64,000 nucleotides of DNA from Halomonas sp. 1513 (lineage in GTDB: Bacteria > Pseudomonadota > Gammaproteobacteria > Pseudomonadales > Halomonadaceae). The notes under the pieces are model-generated. The model saw nothing but the letters and a program-made list of their open reading frames with translations, did not search any database and was not told the origin of the DNA. This document shows positions 26,894 through 39,140 of the stretch, in pieces; positions within the stretch are counted from its first letter, which is position 1; each line of letters opens with the position of its first letter. The position numbers and the translations under genes are program-made. The stretch lies in contig CP019326.1 of NCBI GenBank assembly GCA_001971685.1, positions 3,906,001-3,970,000 of the forward strand, in the 5' to 3' direction.

Positions 26894-28405
26894 ATGATTG
26901 GATTCGACGCCATCCTGGCCTCGTTCGGGGCCGCCTTCACCCTGCACTCCATCGGCGTGATTCTCGGCGGCGTACTGCTCGGCTATATCGTCGGGGTGAT
27001 TCCCGGCCTCAACCGCTCGGTGGCCATCGCCATCGCCATACCGCTGACCTTCTACATGTCGGCCTATGCCGCCATCGCCTTCCTGATCGGCCTCTCCAAG
27101 GGCACCGCGGCGGGCAGCGCGGTCTCGGCGATCCTGCTCAACACACCCGGCGAGCCCTCCTCGGCGGCCACCTGCCTCGACGGCTATCCGCTGGCGCGCA
27201 GCGGCAAGCCGCGCAAGGCGCTGAAGGTCGGCCTGCTGGCCTCGGTGGTCGGCGACCTGCTGGCCACCCTGCTGCTGATCGCCGTGGCCATCCCGTTCGC
27301 CGCCGTGGCGCTCAAGTTCGGCCCGTATGAGCTGGCGGCGATCCTGATCTTTGCCCTGGTGTTCATCGCCGGCATGGCCGGCGGCTCGTTCCTCAAGGGG
27401 CTGGCCGCCGGCGGCATGGGGGTGATCCTGGGAACCGTGGGTCTCGACCCGGAAACCGGCGCCATGCGCCTGACCTTCGGCTACGCCGAGCTGATGGAGG
27501 GCGTGCCGATCCTGCCACTGGTGATCGGCACCCTGGCGCTCTCGGAGATGTTCGTGCAGCTCGACGAGTATCGCCGCAACAAGGATGCCGACGTCATTCG
27601 GCTGAGCAAGAACGCCGACGACGACCTCAGCTACCGTGAGTTCAAGGGCACCCTGCCGACCATCTTGAAGAGCACCGGCATCGGCGCCTTCGTTGGCGCC
27701 CTGCCCGGCCTTGGCCCCTCGGTGGGCGCCTTCATGGCCTACGGCTTCGCCAAGCGCTCGGCCAAGGACCCGGACAGCTTCGGCAAGGGCAACCCCAACG
27801 GCATCGCCGCCGCCGAGGCCGCCGACAACGCGGTGATTCCCGCCAGCTATATCCCGCTGTTCGGCCTGGGTATCCCCGGCAGCGTGTCGGCGGCGCTGCT
27901 GGTCGGCGCCTTCATGATCCACGGCATCCAGGTCGGCCCGCTGATGCTGCGCGACCATCCGGAGATGCTGTTCACCATCTTCTCCGGGATGATCGTCGCC
28001 AGCCTGCTGATGCTGGCGGTGGGCTGGTACGGCCTGCGCATCTTCGCCAAGGTCACCAGCGTGCCGCCCAATATCGTCATCCCGGTGGTGATCTTCCTGT
28101 GCCTGGCCGGCATTCAGGTCCAGGGCTACGGCACCTTCGGGCTGATCGTGGTGTTCGGCTTCGCGATCTTCGGCTACTTCCTGAAGAAGTTCGACTACTC
28201 CTTCGTCACCTTCCTGGTCGCCTTCATTGTCACGCCCATGCTCGAGATGAACCTGCGCCAGTCGATCATCCTCTCGGGTGGCGAGATCTCGATACTGCTC
28301 CAGCGGCCCATCGCGCTGGTCTTCGTGGTCATCACCGCGCTGATGGTGCTGCACCTCGGCTGGTCGAGTTATCGGCGTAATGCCGCTCGCCGGGCAGCGT
28401 CTTGA
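26894..28405 (+). CDS. tctA: Tripartite tricarboxylate transporter large permease, TctA
   Basis: 503 residues with about a dozen membrane segments. Family signatures are GVIPGLNRSVAIAIAIPLTFYM near residue 35 (the Pro-Gly-Leu motif), GTAAGSAVSAILLNTPGEPSSAAT near 70, and the internal repeat ALPGLGPSVGAFMAYG with GNPNGIAAAEAADNA near 280-310. It moves a carboxylate or similar solute with sodium or protons. The ATG at 26894 with GGAGTGG upstream gives the conserved start. Confidence 0.95.
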   Translation: MIGFDAILASFGAAFTLHSIGVILGGVLLGYIVGVIPGLNRSVAIAIAIPLTFYMSAYAAIAFLIGLSKGTAAGSAVSAILLNTPGEPSSAATCLDGYPLARSGKPRKALKVGLLASVVGDLLATLLLIAVAIPFAAVALKFGPYELAAILIFALVFIAGMAGGSFLKGLAAGGMGVILGTVGLDPETGAMRLTFGYAELMEGVPILPLVIGTLALSEMFVQLDEYRRNKDADVIRLSKNADDDLSYREFKGTLPTILKSTGIGAFVGALPGLGPSVGAFMAYGFAKRSAKDPDSFGKGNPNGIAAAEAADNAVIPASYIPLFGLGIPGSVSAALLVGAFMIHGIQVGPLMLRDHPEMLFTIFSGMIVASLLMLAVGWYGLRIFAKVTSVPPNIVIPVVIFLCLAGIQVQGYGTFGLIVVFGFAIFGYFLKKFDYSFVTFLVAFIVTPMLEMNLRQSIILSGGEISILLQRPIALVFVVITALMVLHLGWSSYRRNAARRAAS

Positions 28406-28476
28406 GCCCGGCATCACCCTGTCGCCCCAGGCGAATTCGTCATCACAACAACCTGAAGAATGAACGAGGAATCCTC

Positions 28477-29454
28477 ATGCAGATGAAGCTACTCAGCACC
28501 GCCATCCTGGCCACGACCATGGCCGTCGGCGTCGCCGGCCAGGCCCAGGCCGACGACTTCCCGAGCAAGCCGCTGACCCTGGTAGTGGGCTTCGGTGCCG
28601 GCGGCAGCACCGACATCCAGGCCCGCGTACTGGCCAACGTGCTCGAGGAAGAGCTCGGCCAGCCGGTCAACGTGGTCAACCAGCCCGGTGCTGGCGGCGG
28701 CGTGGCGCTGTCGCGCCTGACCGTCAGCGACGATGAGGGCTACACCTTCGTCTTCGGCACCTCGATGACCATTACCTATGGCCCGCTGTCCACCGAGACC
28801 AACTACCAGCTCGACGACTTCCGCTACGTGGCCGGCGTGACCCTCGGCCAGTCGGCCATGGTCACCGGCGAAGACCGTCCCTTCGGCGACACCTGGGAAG
28901 GCCTGATCGAGTACGCCAAGGAGAACCCGGGCACCAGCTACGCGACCCAGACCGCGCTGGACCGCATGATCATCGAGTACATCGCCCAGCAGGAAGGCCT
29001 CGATCTGCGCATCGTGCCGACCTCCGGCGGCGCCGGTATGGCCCCGCTGATCCTCTCCGGCGACGTCGACTTCGCCTACAGCGGCGGCACCCACTCCGGC
29101 TACGCCGACTCCGGCGAGATGCCGGTGCTGCTTAGCCTCGCCGAAGACCGCCTGGTGGCCTTCCCCGACGCACCGTCGATCCAGGAAGCCGGCTACGACA
29201 TCAACCCCGCCGAGATCCGCGTGGTGATGGTGCCGCAGAACACCCCGGACAGCCACGTCGAGCGTCTCGCCGAGGCCCTCGAGGCCGCCACCCAGGACGA
29301 GCGCTTCATCGAGATCACCGAAGAGCGCATCCTGATGCCGGTGGTCTACATGGATGAGGATGAGGTCACCCAGACCCTCAGCGACCAGGTCACCGGCTAC
29401 AGGGCGCTGCTCGAAGAGCTCGGCGGCGTTCCCGGCGAAGACGACGAGGGCTGA
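28477..29454 (+). CDS. tctC: Tripartite tricarboxylate transporter solute-binding protein, TctC
   Basis: Periplasmic solute receptor of 325 residues. The signal peptide is about 24 residues (ending GQAQA), followed by FPSKPLTLVVGFGAGGSTD, the family's opening motif, then VVNQPGAGGGVALS and TSGGAGMAPLILSGDVD. It follows TctA by 71 bases with GAGGA before its ATG. The ligand is unknown: the carboxylate-binding region is present but does not name the solute. Confidence 0.93.
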   Translation: MQMKLLSTAILATTMAVGVAGQAQADDFPSKPLTLVVGFGAGGSTDIQARVLANVLEEELGQPVNVVNQPGAGGGVALSRLTVSDDEGYTFVFGTSMTITYGPLSTETNYQLDDFRYVAGVTLGQSAMVTGEDRPFGDTWEGLIEYAKENPGTSYATQTALDRMIIEYIAQQEGLDLRIVPTSGGAGMAPLILSGDVDFAYSGGTHSGYADSGEMPVLLSLAEDRLVAFPDAPSIQEAGYDINPAEIRVVMVPQNTPDSHVERLAEALEAATQDERFIEITEERILMPVVYMDEDEVTQTLSDQVTGYRALLEELGGVPGEDDEG

Positions 29455-29472
29455 ACCCAGTCCACTCGCTTG

Positions 29473-29499
29473 GCGCCCGTCACCTTCGGTGGCGGGCGC
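29473..29499 (+). terminator. Hairpin after tctC
   Basis: A 12-bp stem with one G-T pair (29473-29484 with 29488-29499), 18 bases after the stop, separating the transporter from the amidohydrolase gene. Confidence 0.55.
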
Positions 29500-29607
29500 T
29501 TGCGTTCCCCCCTGAGCACTCGCCTGCCACCGCCAGCCCAACCGGACATTTACGCACGGCCTCCAGCGACTCTTCTATAGTAGGAGTTTCACGTGGAGGA
29601 ATCCTTG

Positions 29608-31077
29608 ATGCCGGTATCCACACAGCCCTCTCTATGCACCTCCCACGGCGGCCATGCCGCCGGCGCCTGCCAGTGCGGATCGCCGCTGCTGCAACGCTTT
29701 CATGAGCGCATCATGGCCGATCTTACCCGGCGCCAGTTCATCGGCGGCAGCGCCGCCGTCATGGCGCTGTTTGCGGGACTGCGGACGCCTAGCGTGATTG
29801 GCGCCCAGCCGCGAGGTAACGGCCAGTCTTTCGTGCTGACCAACCTGCGGCTGTTCGATGGCAGCGGTGCGCCGCTGCGTGATGATGTCTCGATAAGGGT
29901 CGACGCGGGGCGCATTCAGGAGATCCTGCCCGCTCAGGCGGAAACCGCCGAGGTGGAGCTTATCGACTGCGGCGGGCGGGTGGTGATGCCGGGGCTGATC
30001 GATGCCCACTGGCATGCCACCCTGGCGGCCATCACCCAGACCGCGGCCATGACCGCCGACCCGGGCTACGTGCATCTGGTGGCCGCTCAGGAGGCGGAGC
30101 GCACGCTGCTGCGCGGCTTCACCAGCGTGCGCGACGTGGGCGGGCCGTCGTTCGCCTTGAAGCGCGCCATCGACGAGGGCATCGTCCACGGCCCGCGCAT
30201 CTTTCCTGCCGGCGCCATGATCTCGCAGACCTCCGGCCACGGCGATTTTCGCATGCGCCACGAGATACCGCGGGGCACGACCACGCCACTGAGCCCCGGC
30301 GAGCTGATGGGCGTGAGCGCCATCGCCGACGGCGAAGCGGAAGTGCTGCGCCGCACCCGCGAGCAGCTGATGCTGGGTGCCTCGCAGATCAAGCTGATGG
30401 CCGGCGGCGGCGTTGCCTCGAGCTACGATCCGCTCGACAGCACCCAGTTCTCCGAGCGTGAACTGCGCGCCGCGGTAGAGGCAGCCGAGGACTGGGGGAC
30501 CTACGTCACGGTGCATGTCTACACGCCGCGCGGCATCCAGCGGGCCATTGCGGCGGGAGTGAAGTGCATCGAGCATGGCCAACTGGCAGACGAGGACAGC
30601 GTGCGGATGATGGCCGACGAAGGCACCTGGTGGAGTCTGCAGCCCTTCCTGCAGGACGAGGACGCCAACGTCTACCCCGATGCCGCACGCCGCGAGAGCC
30701 AGCGTCAGGTCGCCGAGGGAACGCTGCGCGCCTATGACATGGCCCAGCGCTTCGGGATCAAGACCGCCTGGGGCACCGACATCCTGTTCAACCCCCAGAA
30801 CACCCCCAGCCAGGGTCGGCAGCTGGCCAAGCTGACCCGCTTCTACGCGCCCCTCGACGTGCTGGCCATGGCCACCGGCAACAATGCCGAACTGCTGGCG
30901 CTATCGGGGCCCCGCAACCCCTATCCAGGGCAGCTGGGGCGTCTCGTACCGGGTGCCATGGCAGACCTGCTGGTGGTCGACGGCGACCCCAACGCGAGCC
31001 TCGACTTCCTCGATGATCCCGAGCGCAACCTACGCCTGATCATGAAGGATGGGCGCATCTACAAGGACTCCCTATGA
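29608..31077 (+). CDS. Tat-exported metal-dependent amidohydrolase
   Basis: 489 residues of the amidohydrolase superfamily. A twin-arginine motif (LTRRQFIGG, Arg 41-42) is followed by a hydrophobic stretch and A-x-A, so the folded enzyme should be exported. The metal site includes DAHWH near residue 135, a probable carboxylated Lys in QIKLMAGGG, HVY, EHG, and a late Asp in WGTDILF. Relatives act on dipeptides or cyclic amides; the substrate is unknown. The first 35 residues, with three Cys, are unusual; the internal ATG at 29713 would give a textbook Tat signal, but the good GGAGGA site favours 29608. It overlaps the next gene by ATGA. Confidence 0.85.
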   Translation: MPVSTQPSLCTSHGGHAAGACQCGSPLLQRFHERIMADLTRRQFIGGSAAVMALFAGLRTPSVIGAQPRGNGQSFVLTNLRLFDGSGAPLRDDVSIRVDAGRIQEILPAQAETAEVELIDCGGRVVMPGLIDAHWHATLAAITQTAAMTADPGYVHLVAAQEAERTLLRGFTSVRDVGGPSFALKRAIDEGIVHGPRIFPAGAMISQTSGHGDFRMRHEIPRGTTTPLSPGELMGVSAIADGEAEVLRRTREQLMLGASQIKLMAGGGVASSYDPLDSTQFSERELRAAVEAAEDWGTYVTVHVYTPRGIQRAIAAGVKCIEHGQLADEDSVRMMADEGTWWSLQPFLQDEDANVYPDAARRESQRQVAEGTLRAYDMAQRFGIKTAWGTDILFNPQNTPSQGRQLAKLTRFYAPLDVLAMATGNNAELLALSGPRNPYPGQLGRLVPGAMADLLVVDGDPNASLDFLDDPERNLRLIMKDGRIYKDSL

Positions 31078-31799
31078 AGACTCGTCTGCTGGTTGCCGTG
31101 CTGCTCACGGGCACCGTTTCAGCCACCGCCGCGGCGGACACCTGGCGCGGTCAGGTGACGCCCTACGTGTGGATGCCCAGCCTGGCCGGCGACATCCGCC
31201 CCACCTCCAGCGCGCCGACGCTCAGCACCCGGCAATCCTTTAGCGACATCCTCGATGAGCTGGACGCGGCGTTCTTCCTGCACGCCACCGCGCGACGCGA
31301 TCGCCTGGTGCTGTTCGGTGATATCTCTCACGCCTCCTTGAGCACCAGCGCCAGCCTGGCGCCGGGCGTGAGCATCGAGGGTCGGGTGCGGCAGACATCG
31401 ATGACGGCGGCGGCCGGCTATCAGGTCGTGCAAGCGCCGGACCTCTCCCTCGACCTGCTCGCCGGTGCGCGGCTGTGGCGAGCCCGGGCCTCGGTAGACG
31501 TGCCGGCACTCGGCCTGAGCGCCACCGAGTCCGAGCGCTGGATCGACCCGCTGCTGGCGGCCAGGCTGCGCCGCGACTTCACCCCCGACTGGTCGGCGAT
31601 TGTGTATGCCGACGTCGGCGGCTTCGGCGTCGGCTCCGACGCGACCTGGCAAGCGGTGGGCAGCCTCAACTACCGGCTGAACGATGCGCTATATCTCTCC
31701 GCCGGCTATCGCCACCTGGAGGTTCGCTACGAGGATAACGGCGCCCGGCTGGATATCGAGATGAGCGGTCCCTTGCTGGGCGCCACCTGGCGCTTCTAG
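31074..31799 (+). CDS. Outer-membrane beta-barrel protein
   Basis: 241 residues. The signal peptide is about 21 residues (ending ATAAA), followed by alternating short hydrophobic strands and turns and the C-terminal Phe of outer-membrane proteins (GATWRF). The N-terminus WRGQVTPYVWMPSLAGD resembles small OmpW/OmpA-like barrels that have no clear cargo. Its ATG overlaps the amidohydrolase stop (ATGA), so the two are coupled: perhaps it delivers or releases the enzyme's substrate or product, which is inference. Confidence 0.75.
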   Translation: MKTRLLVAVLLTGTVSATAAADTWRGQVTPYVWMPSLAGDIRPTSSAPTLSTRQSFSDILDELDAAFFLHATARRDRLVLFGDISHASLSTSASLAPGVSIEGRVRQTSMTAAAGYQVVQAPDLSLDLLAGARLWRARASVDVPALGLSATESERWIDPLLAARLRRDFTPDWSAIVYADVGGFGVGSDATWQAVGSLNYRLNDALYLSAGYRHLEVRYEDNGARLDIEMSGPLLGATWRF

Positions 31800-31964
31800 G
31801 CGTCATCCGTTAATTGGCGGCGCTCAGGGCCGGCCCCGCGCCATAGTGCTATTACCCCGCGCGCCGAGTCTGTACAATGCGCCACCAACCTTCCCTACCC
31901 CGCGCCTAGGGTACGTAACAAGACCGTGTACATAGGTGCGTACATAAAGACGAGCTACAACCCT

Positions 31965-33800
<1,836 letters not shown>

Positions 33801-33827
33801 TCGGCCCAAGCCACTCGCCAGGCATCG

Positions 33828-33853
33828 AGCCCACCCTCGCGGTGGGCTTTTTT
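33828..33853 (+). terminator. Rho-independent terminator of typA
   Basis: An 8-bp stem (33828-33835 with 33841-33848) and 5-base loop, followed by a run of T to 33853. Confidence 0.9.
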
Positions 33854-33987
33854 GTGCGTGATCATGGATCAATCAGCGGCACGCATGCGGGAGTCGCTGC
33901 GCAGTAGTAGAGTTGATGAACACCACTAGCGCTCTGCCCCACAGGCCAATACCTTCCAGAGCCCAACGACAACGATAGGGATACGCC

Positions 33988-35013
33988 ATGAAAGCACTGG
34001 TCAAGAAGGACGCCGCACCGGGCCTGTGGCTCGACGAGGTGCCGCTACCCGAGGTCGGCATCAACGACGTGCTGATCAAGGTCAAGCGCACCGCCATCTG
34101 CGGCACCGACGTGCACATCTACAAGTGGGACAGCTGGGCGCAGAAGACCATCCCCACGCCAATGGTGGTGGGCCATGAGTTCGTCGGCGAGATCGTCGAG
34201 GTGGGCTCCAACGTCAACGACTTCCGGCCCGGGCAGATCGTCTCCGGTGAGGGCCACGTGGTGTGCGGGCGCTGCCGCAACTGCCTGGCCGGGCGCCGCC
34301 ACCTGTGCGCCCACACCAGCGGCGTAGGGGTCAACCGCCCGGGCGCCTTTGCCGAGTACCTGGTGCTGCCGATGTCCAACGTCTGGGAGCACAAGCCGGA
34401 CATCGACCTGGATGTGGCGGCGATCTTCGACCCGCTGGGCAACGCCGTGCACACCGCGCTGCAGTTCGACCTGCTGGGCGAGGACGTGCTGATCACCGGC
34501 GCCGGGCCGATCGGTGCCATGGCCGCCGCGGTGTGCCGCCATGCCGGCGCCCGCCACGTGGTGGTCACCGACCTCAATCCCGCGCGCCTGGCGCTGGCCA
34601 AGCGCCTAGGCGCCACCCGCACGGTCGACGTGCGCCACGAGAGCCTAGCCGAGGTGCAGCGCGACATCGGCCTCGCCGAGGGCTTCGACGTCGGCCTCGA
34701 GATGTCCGGCAGCCCGGCGGCCTTTCGCGACATGCTGGCCAACATGTGCCACGGCGGCAAGGTCTCGATGCTGGGCATTCCCACCGAGGAGATCGCCATC
34801 GACTGGAACACCGTGATCTTCAACATGCTGACCCTCAAGGGCATCTACGGACGCGAGATGTACGAGACCTGGTACAAGATGTCGGTGATGATCGAATCGG
34901 GGCTCGACATCTCGCCGGTGATCACCCATCGGCTGCCCTATACCGAGTTCCAGCAGGGCTTCGACGCCATGCTCTCGGGAGACGCCAGCAAGGTCATCTT
35001 GAACTGGGAGTGA
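33988..35013 (+). CDS. tdh: L-threonine 3-dehydrogenase
   Basis: Zinc-dependent NAD enzyme that converts threonine to 2-amino-3-ketobutyrate. The product is 341 residues, the usual length. Catalytic zinc ligand Cys in [12 protein letters not shown] near residue 38 and His/Glu in [10 protein letters not shown]. The structural zinc Cys cluster is [15 protein letters not shown] near 95-110. The Rossmann segment is [12 protein letters not shown]. The partner kbl starts 3 bases later, so the pair forms the threonine-to-glycine plus acetyl-CoA pathway. Confidence 0.97.
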   Translation: MKALVKKDAAPGLWLDEVPLPEVGINDVLIKVKRTAICGTDVHIYKWDSWAQKTIPTPMVVGHEFVGEIVEVGSNVNDFRPGQIVSGEGHVVCGRCRNCLAGRRHLCAHTSGVGVNRPGAFAEYLVLPMSNVWEHKPDIDLDVAAIFDPLGNAVHTALQFDLLGEDVLITGAGPIGAMAAAVCRHAGARHVVVTDLNPARLALAKRLGATRTVDVRHESLAEVQRDIGLAEGFDVGLEMSGSPAAFRDMLANMCHGGKVSMLGIPTEEIAIDWNTVIFNMLTLKGIYGREMYETWYKMSVMIESGLDISPVITHRLPYTEFQQGFDAMLSGDASKVILNWE

Positions 35014-35016
35014 CAC

Positions 35017-36204
35017 ATGTACGGCGAATTTCAGCACCACCTGCAGCGCGAGCTCGAGGCCATCGAGACGGCCGGGCTGACCAAGCACGAGCGGCCGCTG
35101 ACCTCCGCCCAGGGCGCGCGCATCGGCACGCCCCAGGGCGAGATGCTCAACCTCTGCGCCAACAACTATTTGGGGCTGGCCCAGCATCCCGAGGTCGCCG
35201 CCGCGGCACGGGCAGGCCTCGATGAGTGGGGCTATGGGCTGGCCTCGGTGCGCTTCATCTGCGGCACCCAGAGCCTGCACCAGCAGCTCGAGCGCGCGCT
35301 GAGCGACTTCCTGCACAGCGAGGAGACGATCCTCTACCCGTCGTGCTTCGACGCCAACGGCGGGCTGTTCGAGACCCTGCTCGGCGCCGAGGATGCGGTG
35401 ATCTCCGACGCCCTCAATCACGCCAGCATCATCGACGGCGTGCGGCTGTGCAAGGCCAGGCGCTACCGCTATCGCAACCGCGACATGGCCGACCTCGAGG
35501 CGCAGCTCGAGGCCGCCCGGCGCGACGACGCACGCTTCATCATGATCACCACCGACGGGGTGTTCTCGATGGACGGCTACATCGCTCCCCTCGACGAGAT
35601 CTGCGACCTCGCCGAGCGCTACGGCGCCCTGGTCCACGTCGACGACTGCCACGCCACCGGTTTCATGGGCCAGGGCGGACGCGGCACCCCGGAACACCAC
35701 GGCTGCCTCGAGCGGGTGGATATCACTACCGGCACCCTCGGCAAAGCCCTGGGCGGCGCCAGCGGCGGCTATACCAGCGGCAGGCGCGAGATCATCCAAC
35801 TGCTGCGCCAGCGCTCGCGGCCCTACCTGTTCTCCAACAGCGTGGCGCCGCCGGTGGTCGCCGGCGCGCTCAAGGCCGTCGAACTGGCGGCGAATTCGGG
35901 CCAACTGCGCCAGCAGCTGACCGACAACACGGCGTACTTCCGCGCCGGCCTCGAGCGCCTCGGCTTCGAGCTACTGCCCGGCGAGCACCCCATCGTGCCG
36001 ATCATGCTCCACGACGCCGCGCTGGCGGCGCGCTTCGCCGACGCCATGCTCGAGCGCGGCATCTACGTCACCGCCTTCTCCTACCCGGTGGTGCCCAAGG
36101 GCCAGGCGCGCATCCGCACCCAGATGTCGGCGGCCTTCAGCCGCGACGACCTGGACACCGCACTCGACGCCTTTGCCAGTGTGAAACAGCATCTCGGCGG
36201 CTGA
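35017..36204 (+). CDS. kbl: Glycine C-acetyltransferase (2-amino-3-ketobutyrate CoA ligase)
   Basis: Pyridoxal phosphate enzyme that splits 2-amino-3-ketobutyrate with CoA into glycine and acetyl-CoA. The product is 395 residues. Segments are [38 protein letters not shown] (cofactor Asp/His), and the Schiff-base Lys in [15 protein letters not shown] near residue 244. GGAGTG lies just before the ATG. It is co-transcribed with tdh; a terminator follows. Confidence 0.97.
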   Translation: MYGEFQHHLQRELEAIETAGLTKHERPLTSAQGARIGTPQGEMLNLCANNYLGLAQHPEVAAAARAGLDEWGYGLASVRFICGTQSLHQQLERALSDFLHSEETILYPSCFDANGGLFETLLGAEDAVISDALNHASIIDGVRLCKARRYRYRNRDMADLEAQLEAARRDDARFIMITTDGVFSMDGYIAPLDEICDLAERYGALVHVDDCHATGFMGQGGRGTPEHHGCLERVDITTGTLGKALGGASGGYTSGRREIIQLLRQRSRPYLFSNSVAPPVVAGALKAVELAANSGQLRQQLTDNTAYFRAGLERLGFELLPGEHPIVPIMLHDAALAARFADAMLERGIYVTAFSYPVVPKGQARIRTQMSAAFSRDDLDTALDAFASVKQHLGG

Positions 36205-36242
36205 TGCATACCTCTAACCCCCGCGCGCCAGCACAGCGTTGA

Positions 36243-36268
36243 AGCCCACCACCAAGGTGGGCTTTTTT
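36243..36268 (+). terminator. Rho-independent terminator of tdh-kbl
   Basis: An 8-bp stem (36243-36250 with 36256-36263) and 5-base loop, then a T run to 36268. The stem arms are identical in sequence to those of the typA terminator. Confidence 0.9.
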
Positions 36269-36331
36269 CGTGACGCAGAAACCTGTCTACTCTTGGGGTG
36301 ACAAACGCACGTTCGAGAGCGAGGCCAGCCG

Positions 36332-36658
36332 ATGCACAAGCACGTGGAGTGGGACGCCCCGGGGCGCGATAGCGTCGCCGACCATTTCGCCAATCACCCA
36401 GAGCGCTACGTCGAGCCCGGCGCCGGCGACGTGCTCTCGGCACGGCTCAAAGGCATGGTGGTGCGCATCAAGGTGGCCGCCTACGTCGACGGCACCAGCA
36501 TCGGCGACGTGGTGGCGCTGATCGACCCGGCCAGCGGCGAGCGCATGAAGTCGTGCGACAAGCTGATGCTCGGCGACACCGTGCGCCTGCCCGACGCGGC
36601 GCGCGCCTTCGAGCCGCAGCCCAGCGACGATTCGGATGCCGACGACAGCGACGACTGA
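36332..36658 (+). CDS. Small protein of unknown function
   Basis: Not recognised. 108 residues, no signal peptide or membrane segment. A compact middle (MVVRIKVAAYVDGTSIGDVVALIDPASGERMKS contains the core) has a beta-rich look, and the last 18 residues are mostly Asp and Ser. GAGG lies before the ATG. Codon use and third-position GC look like neighbouring real genes, which supports coding. It stands alone between kbl and the sodium symporter. Confidence 0.65.
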   Translation: MHKHVEWDAPGRDSVADHFANHPERYVEPGAGDVLSARLKGMVVRIKVAAYVDGTSIGDVVALIDPASGERMKSCDKLMLGDTVRLPDAARAFEPQPSDDSDADDSDD

Positions 36659-36809
36659 CGCCGGGAGAACGAGGCCAACGCCCTCTTAACGAATGCCTGT
36701 CAGGCGAGTAAACTCCGCGCTCGCCATGTTTTTGCCATGCCGCACCATCCCGTGCGGCCATGGTCACGATGGCTCACAAGGCCAATGCACCCGTTTCAGG
36801 ACACACGAC

Positions 36810-38252
36810 ATGAGTACGCATAACGTCTGGACGCACAAGGGCACCTTCCTGCTGGCCGCGGTCGGCTCGGCGGTGGGCCTTGGCAACCTGTGGCGCTTCC
36901 CCTACCTGACCGGTGAGAACGGCGGCGGCGCCTTCATCCTGGTCTACGCCCTGACCATCTTCGCAGTGGGCATCCCGATCCTGATCGCCGAGACCATGCT
37001 CGGCCGCACCAGCCGGCGCAGTCCGATCATGGGCATGCGCCACCTGACCCGGACCCACGGCACCTCGCGGGCCTGGGAGTCGATCGGCTGGCTAGGGGCC
37101 GCCTCGGCGTTCCTGATCCTGAGCTTCTATTCGGTGATCGCCGGCTGGGCCATCCACTACACCGGCCAGATGTTCTCCGGCGCGCTGATCGGCGCCGATT
37201 CCGAGACCATCGGCGCCGGCTTCGATGCGCTGCTGGCCTCGCCGGGACTGCTGACCCTCTACCACACGCTGTTCATCATCGCCTCGGCGCTGATCGTCGG
37301 CATGGGCATCCACAAGGGCATCGAGAGCGGCCTGCGCATCATCATGCCGGCGCTGTTCGCGATCCTGCTGGTGGTACTGTTCTACAGCATCGCCAACGGC
37401 GACATCGGCGCTGCCGCGACCTTCCTGTTCACCTTCAATATCGCCGACCTGAGCCTCGAGGGCTGGCTGCAGGCCATGGGCCAGTCGTTCTTCACCCTGA
37501 GCCTCGGCATGGGCGCGATCATGGCCTACGGCGCCTACATGTCCAGCGAGGCCTCGCTGACCCGCACCGCGGTAGCGGTGGCCTTCGTCGACACCGCGGT
37601 GGCCATGGTCGCCGGCCTGGCGATCTTCTCGCTGGTGTTCGGCGCCGGCCTCGAGACCGGCCAGGGCCCCGGCCTGATGTTCGTGACCCTGCCGCTGGCC
37701 TTCGCCGAGATGCCGTTCGGCGCACTGGTCGGCGGGGTGTTCTTCATCCTGGTGCTGGGCGCGGCGGTCAGCTCGTCGATCTCGCTGATCGAGCCGGTGG
37801 CGGCGTTCCTGGTCGAGCGCTTCGACCTGACCCGCCCCAAGGCGGTGAGCCTGGTGACCCTGGGCGCCTGGATGATGGGCCTGCTCACCGTGGTCAGCTT
37901 CAACGTGTGGGCCGAGGGCACCATCTTCCATGCGCTGTTCGGGCGCAGTGCCTTCGACTTCATCGAGCTGCTGACCAATATCTTCATGCCGCTGGGTGGC
38001 CTGCTGATCGCGCTGTTCGCCGGCTGGGCGCTGACCCAGAGCGAGGTCATGAAGGAGCTGCGCACCAGCGACGGCTGGTTCAAGACCTGGCGCTTCCTGG
38101 TGCGCTTCGTGGCGCCGGCGGCGGTGTCGTTCGTGTTCCTGCGCACCATCCCGCAGGTCGACGGCTATCTGATCCCCACGCTGGGTGCTATCGTCATCGT
38201 CGGCGCCTTCGCCGCCGGCCGCACCTTCCTGGTCGAGGGCAACGCGCGCTGA
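36810..38252 (+). CDS. Neurotransmitter:sodium symporter family transporter
   Basis: Sodium-coupled amino acid transporter of the LeuT fold, 480 residues with about 11-12 membrane segments. The opening AAVGSAVGLGNLWRFPYLTGENGGGAF is the family signature (sodium and substrate site in helix 1). Later features are MGAIMAYGAYMS (helix 6 unwound region) and VGGVFFILVLGAAVSSSISLIE (helix 8 sodium site). The ATG at 36810 gives the canonical N-terminus. The substrate is not named by sequence; it lies next to an amino-acid type ABC transporter. Confidence 0.93.
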   Translation: MSTHNVWTHKGTFLLAAVGSAVGLGNLWRFPYLTGENGGGAFILVYALTIFAVGIPILIAETMLGRTSRRSPIMGMRHLTRTHGTSRAWESIGWLGAASAFLILSFYSVIAGWAIHYTGQMFSGALIGADSETIGAGFDALLASPGLLTLYHTLFIIASALIVGMGIHKGIESGLRIIMPALFAILLVVLFYSIANGDIGAAATFLFTFNIADLSLEGWLQAMGQSFFTLSLGMGAIMAYGAYMSSEASLTRTAVAVAFVDTAVAMVAGLAIFSLVFGAGLETGQGPGLMFVTLPLAFAEMPFGALVGGVFFILVLGAAVSSSISLIEPVAAFLVERFDLTRPKAVSLVTLGAWMMGLLTVVSFNVWAEGTIFHALFGRSAFDFIELLTNIFMPLGGLLIALFAGWALTQSEVMKELRTSDGWFKTWRFLVRFVAPAAVSFVFLRTIPQVDGYLIPTLGAIVIVGAFAAGRTFLVEGNAR

Positions 38253-38333
38253 TGCCGCGGCCGGCCACCCACGGGTGGCCGGCCGCCCGGCGCCGCATGC
38301 CAATAACAACAGCAACGCTTCGCGGGACACTTC

Positions 38334-39104
<771 letters not shown>

Positions 39105-39140
39105 GCCGCCGCATAACGAACAATATCCAGGGAACCCACC

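Noticed and set aside
26729..28417. 562-codon open frame antisense to TctA
   Set aside because: Shadow frame over a clear transporter gene; composition-driven.
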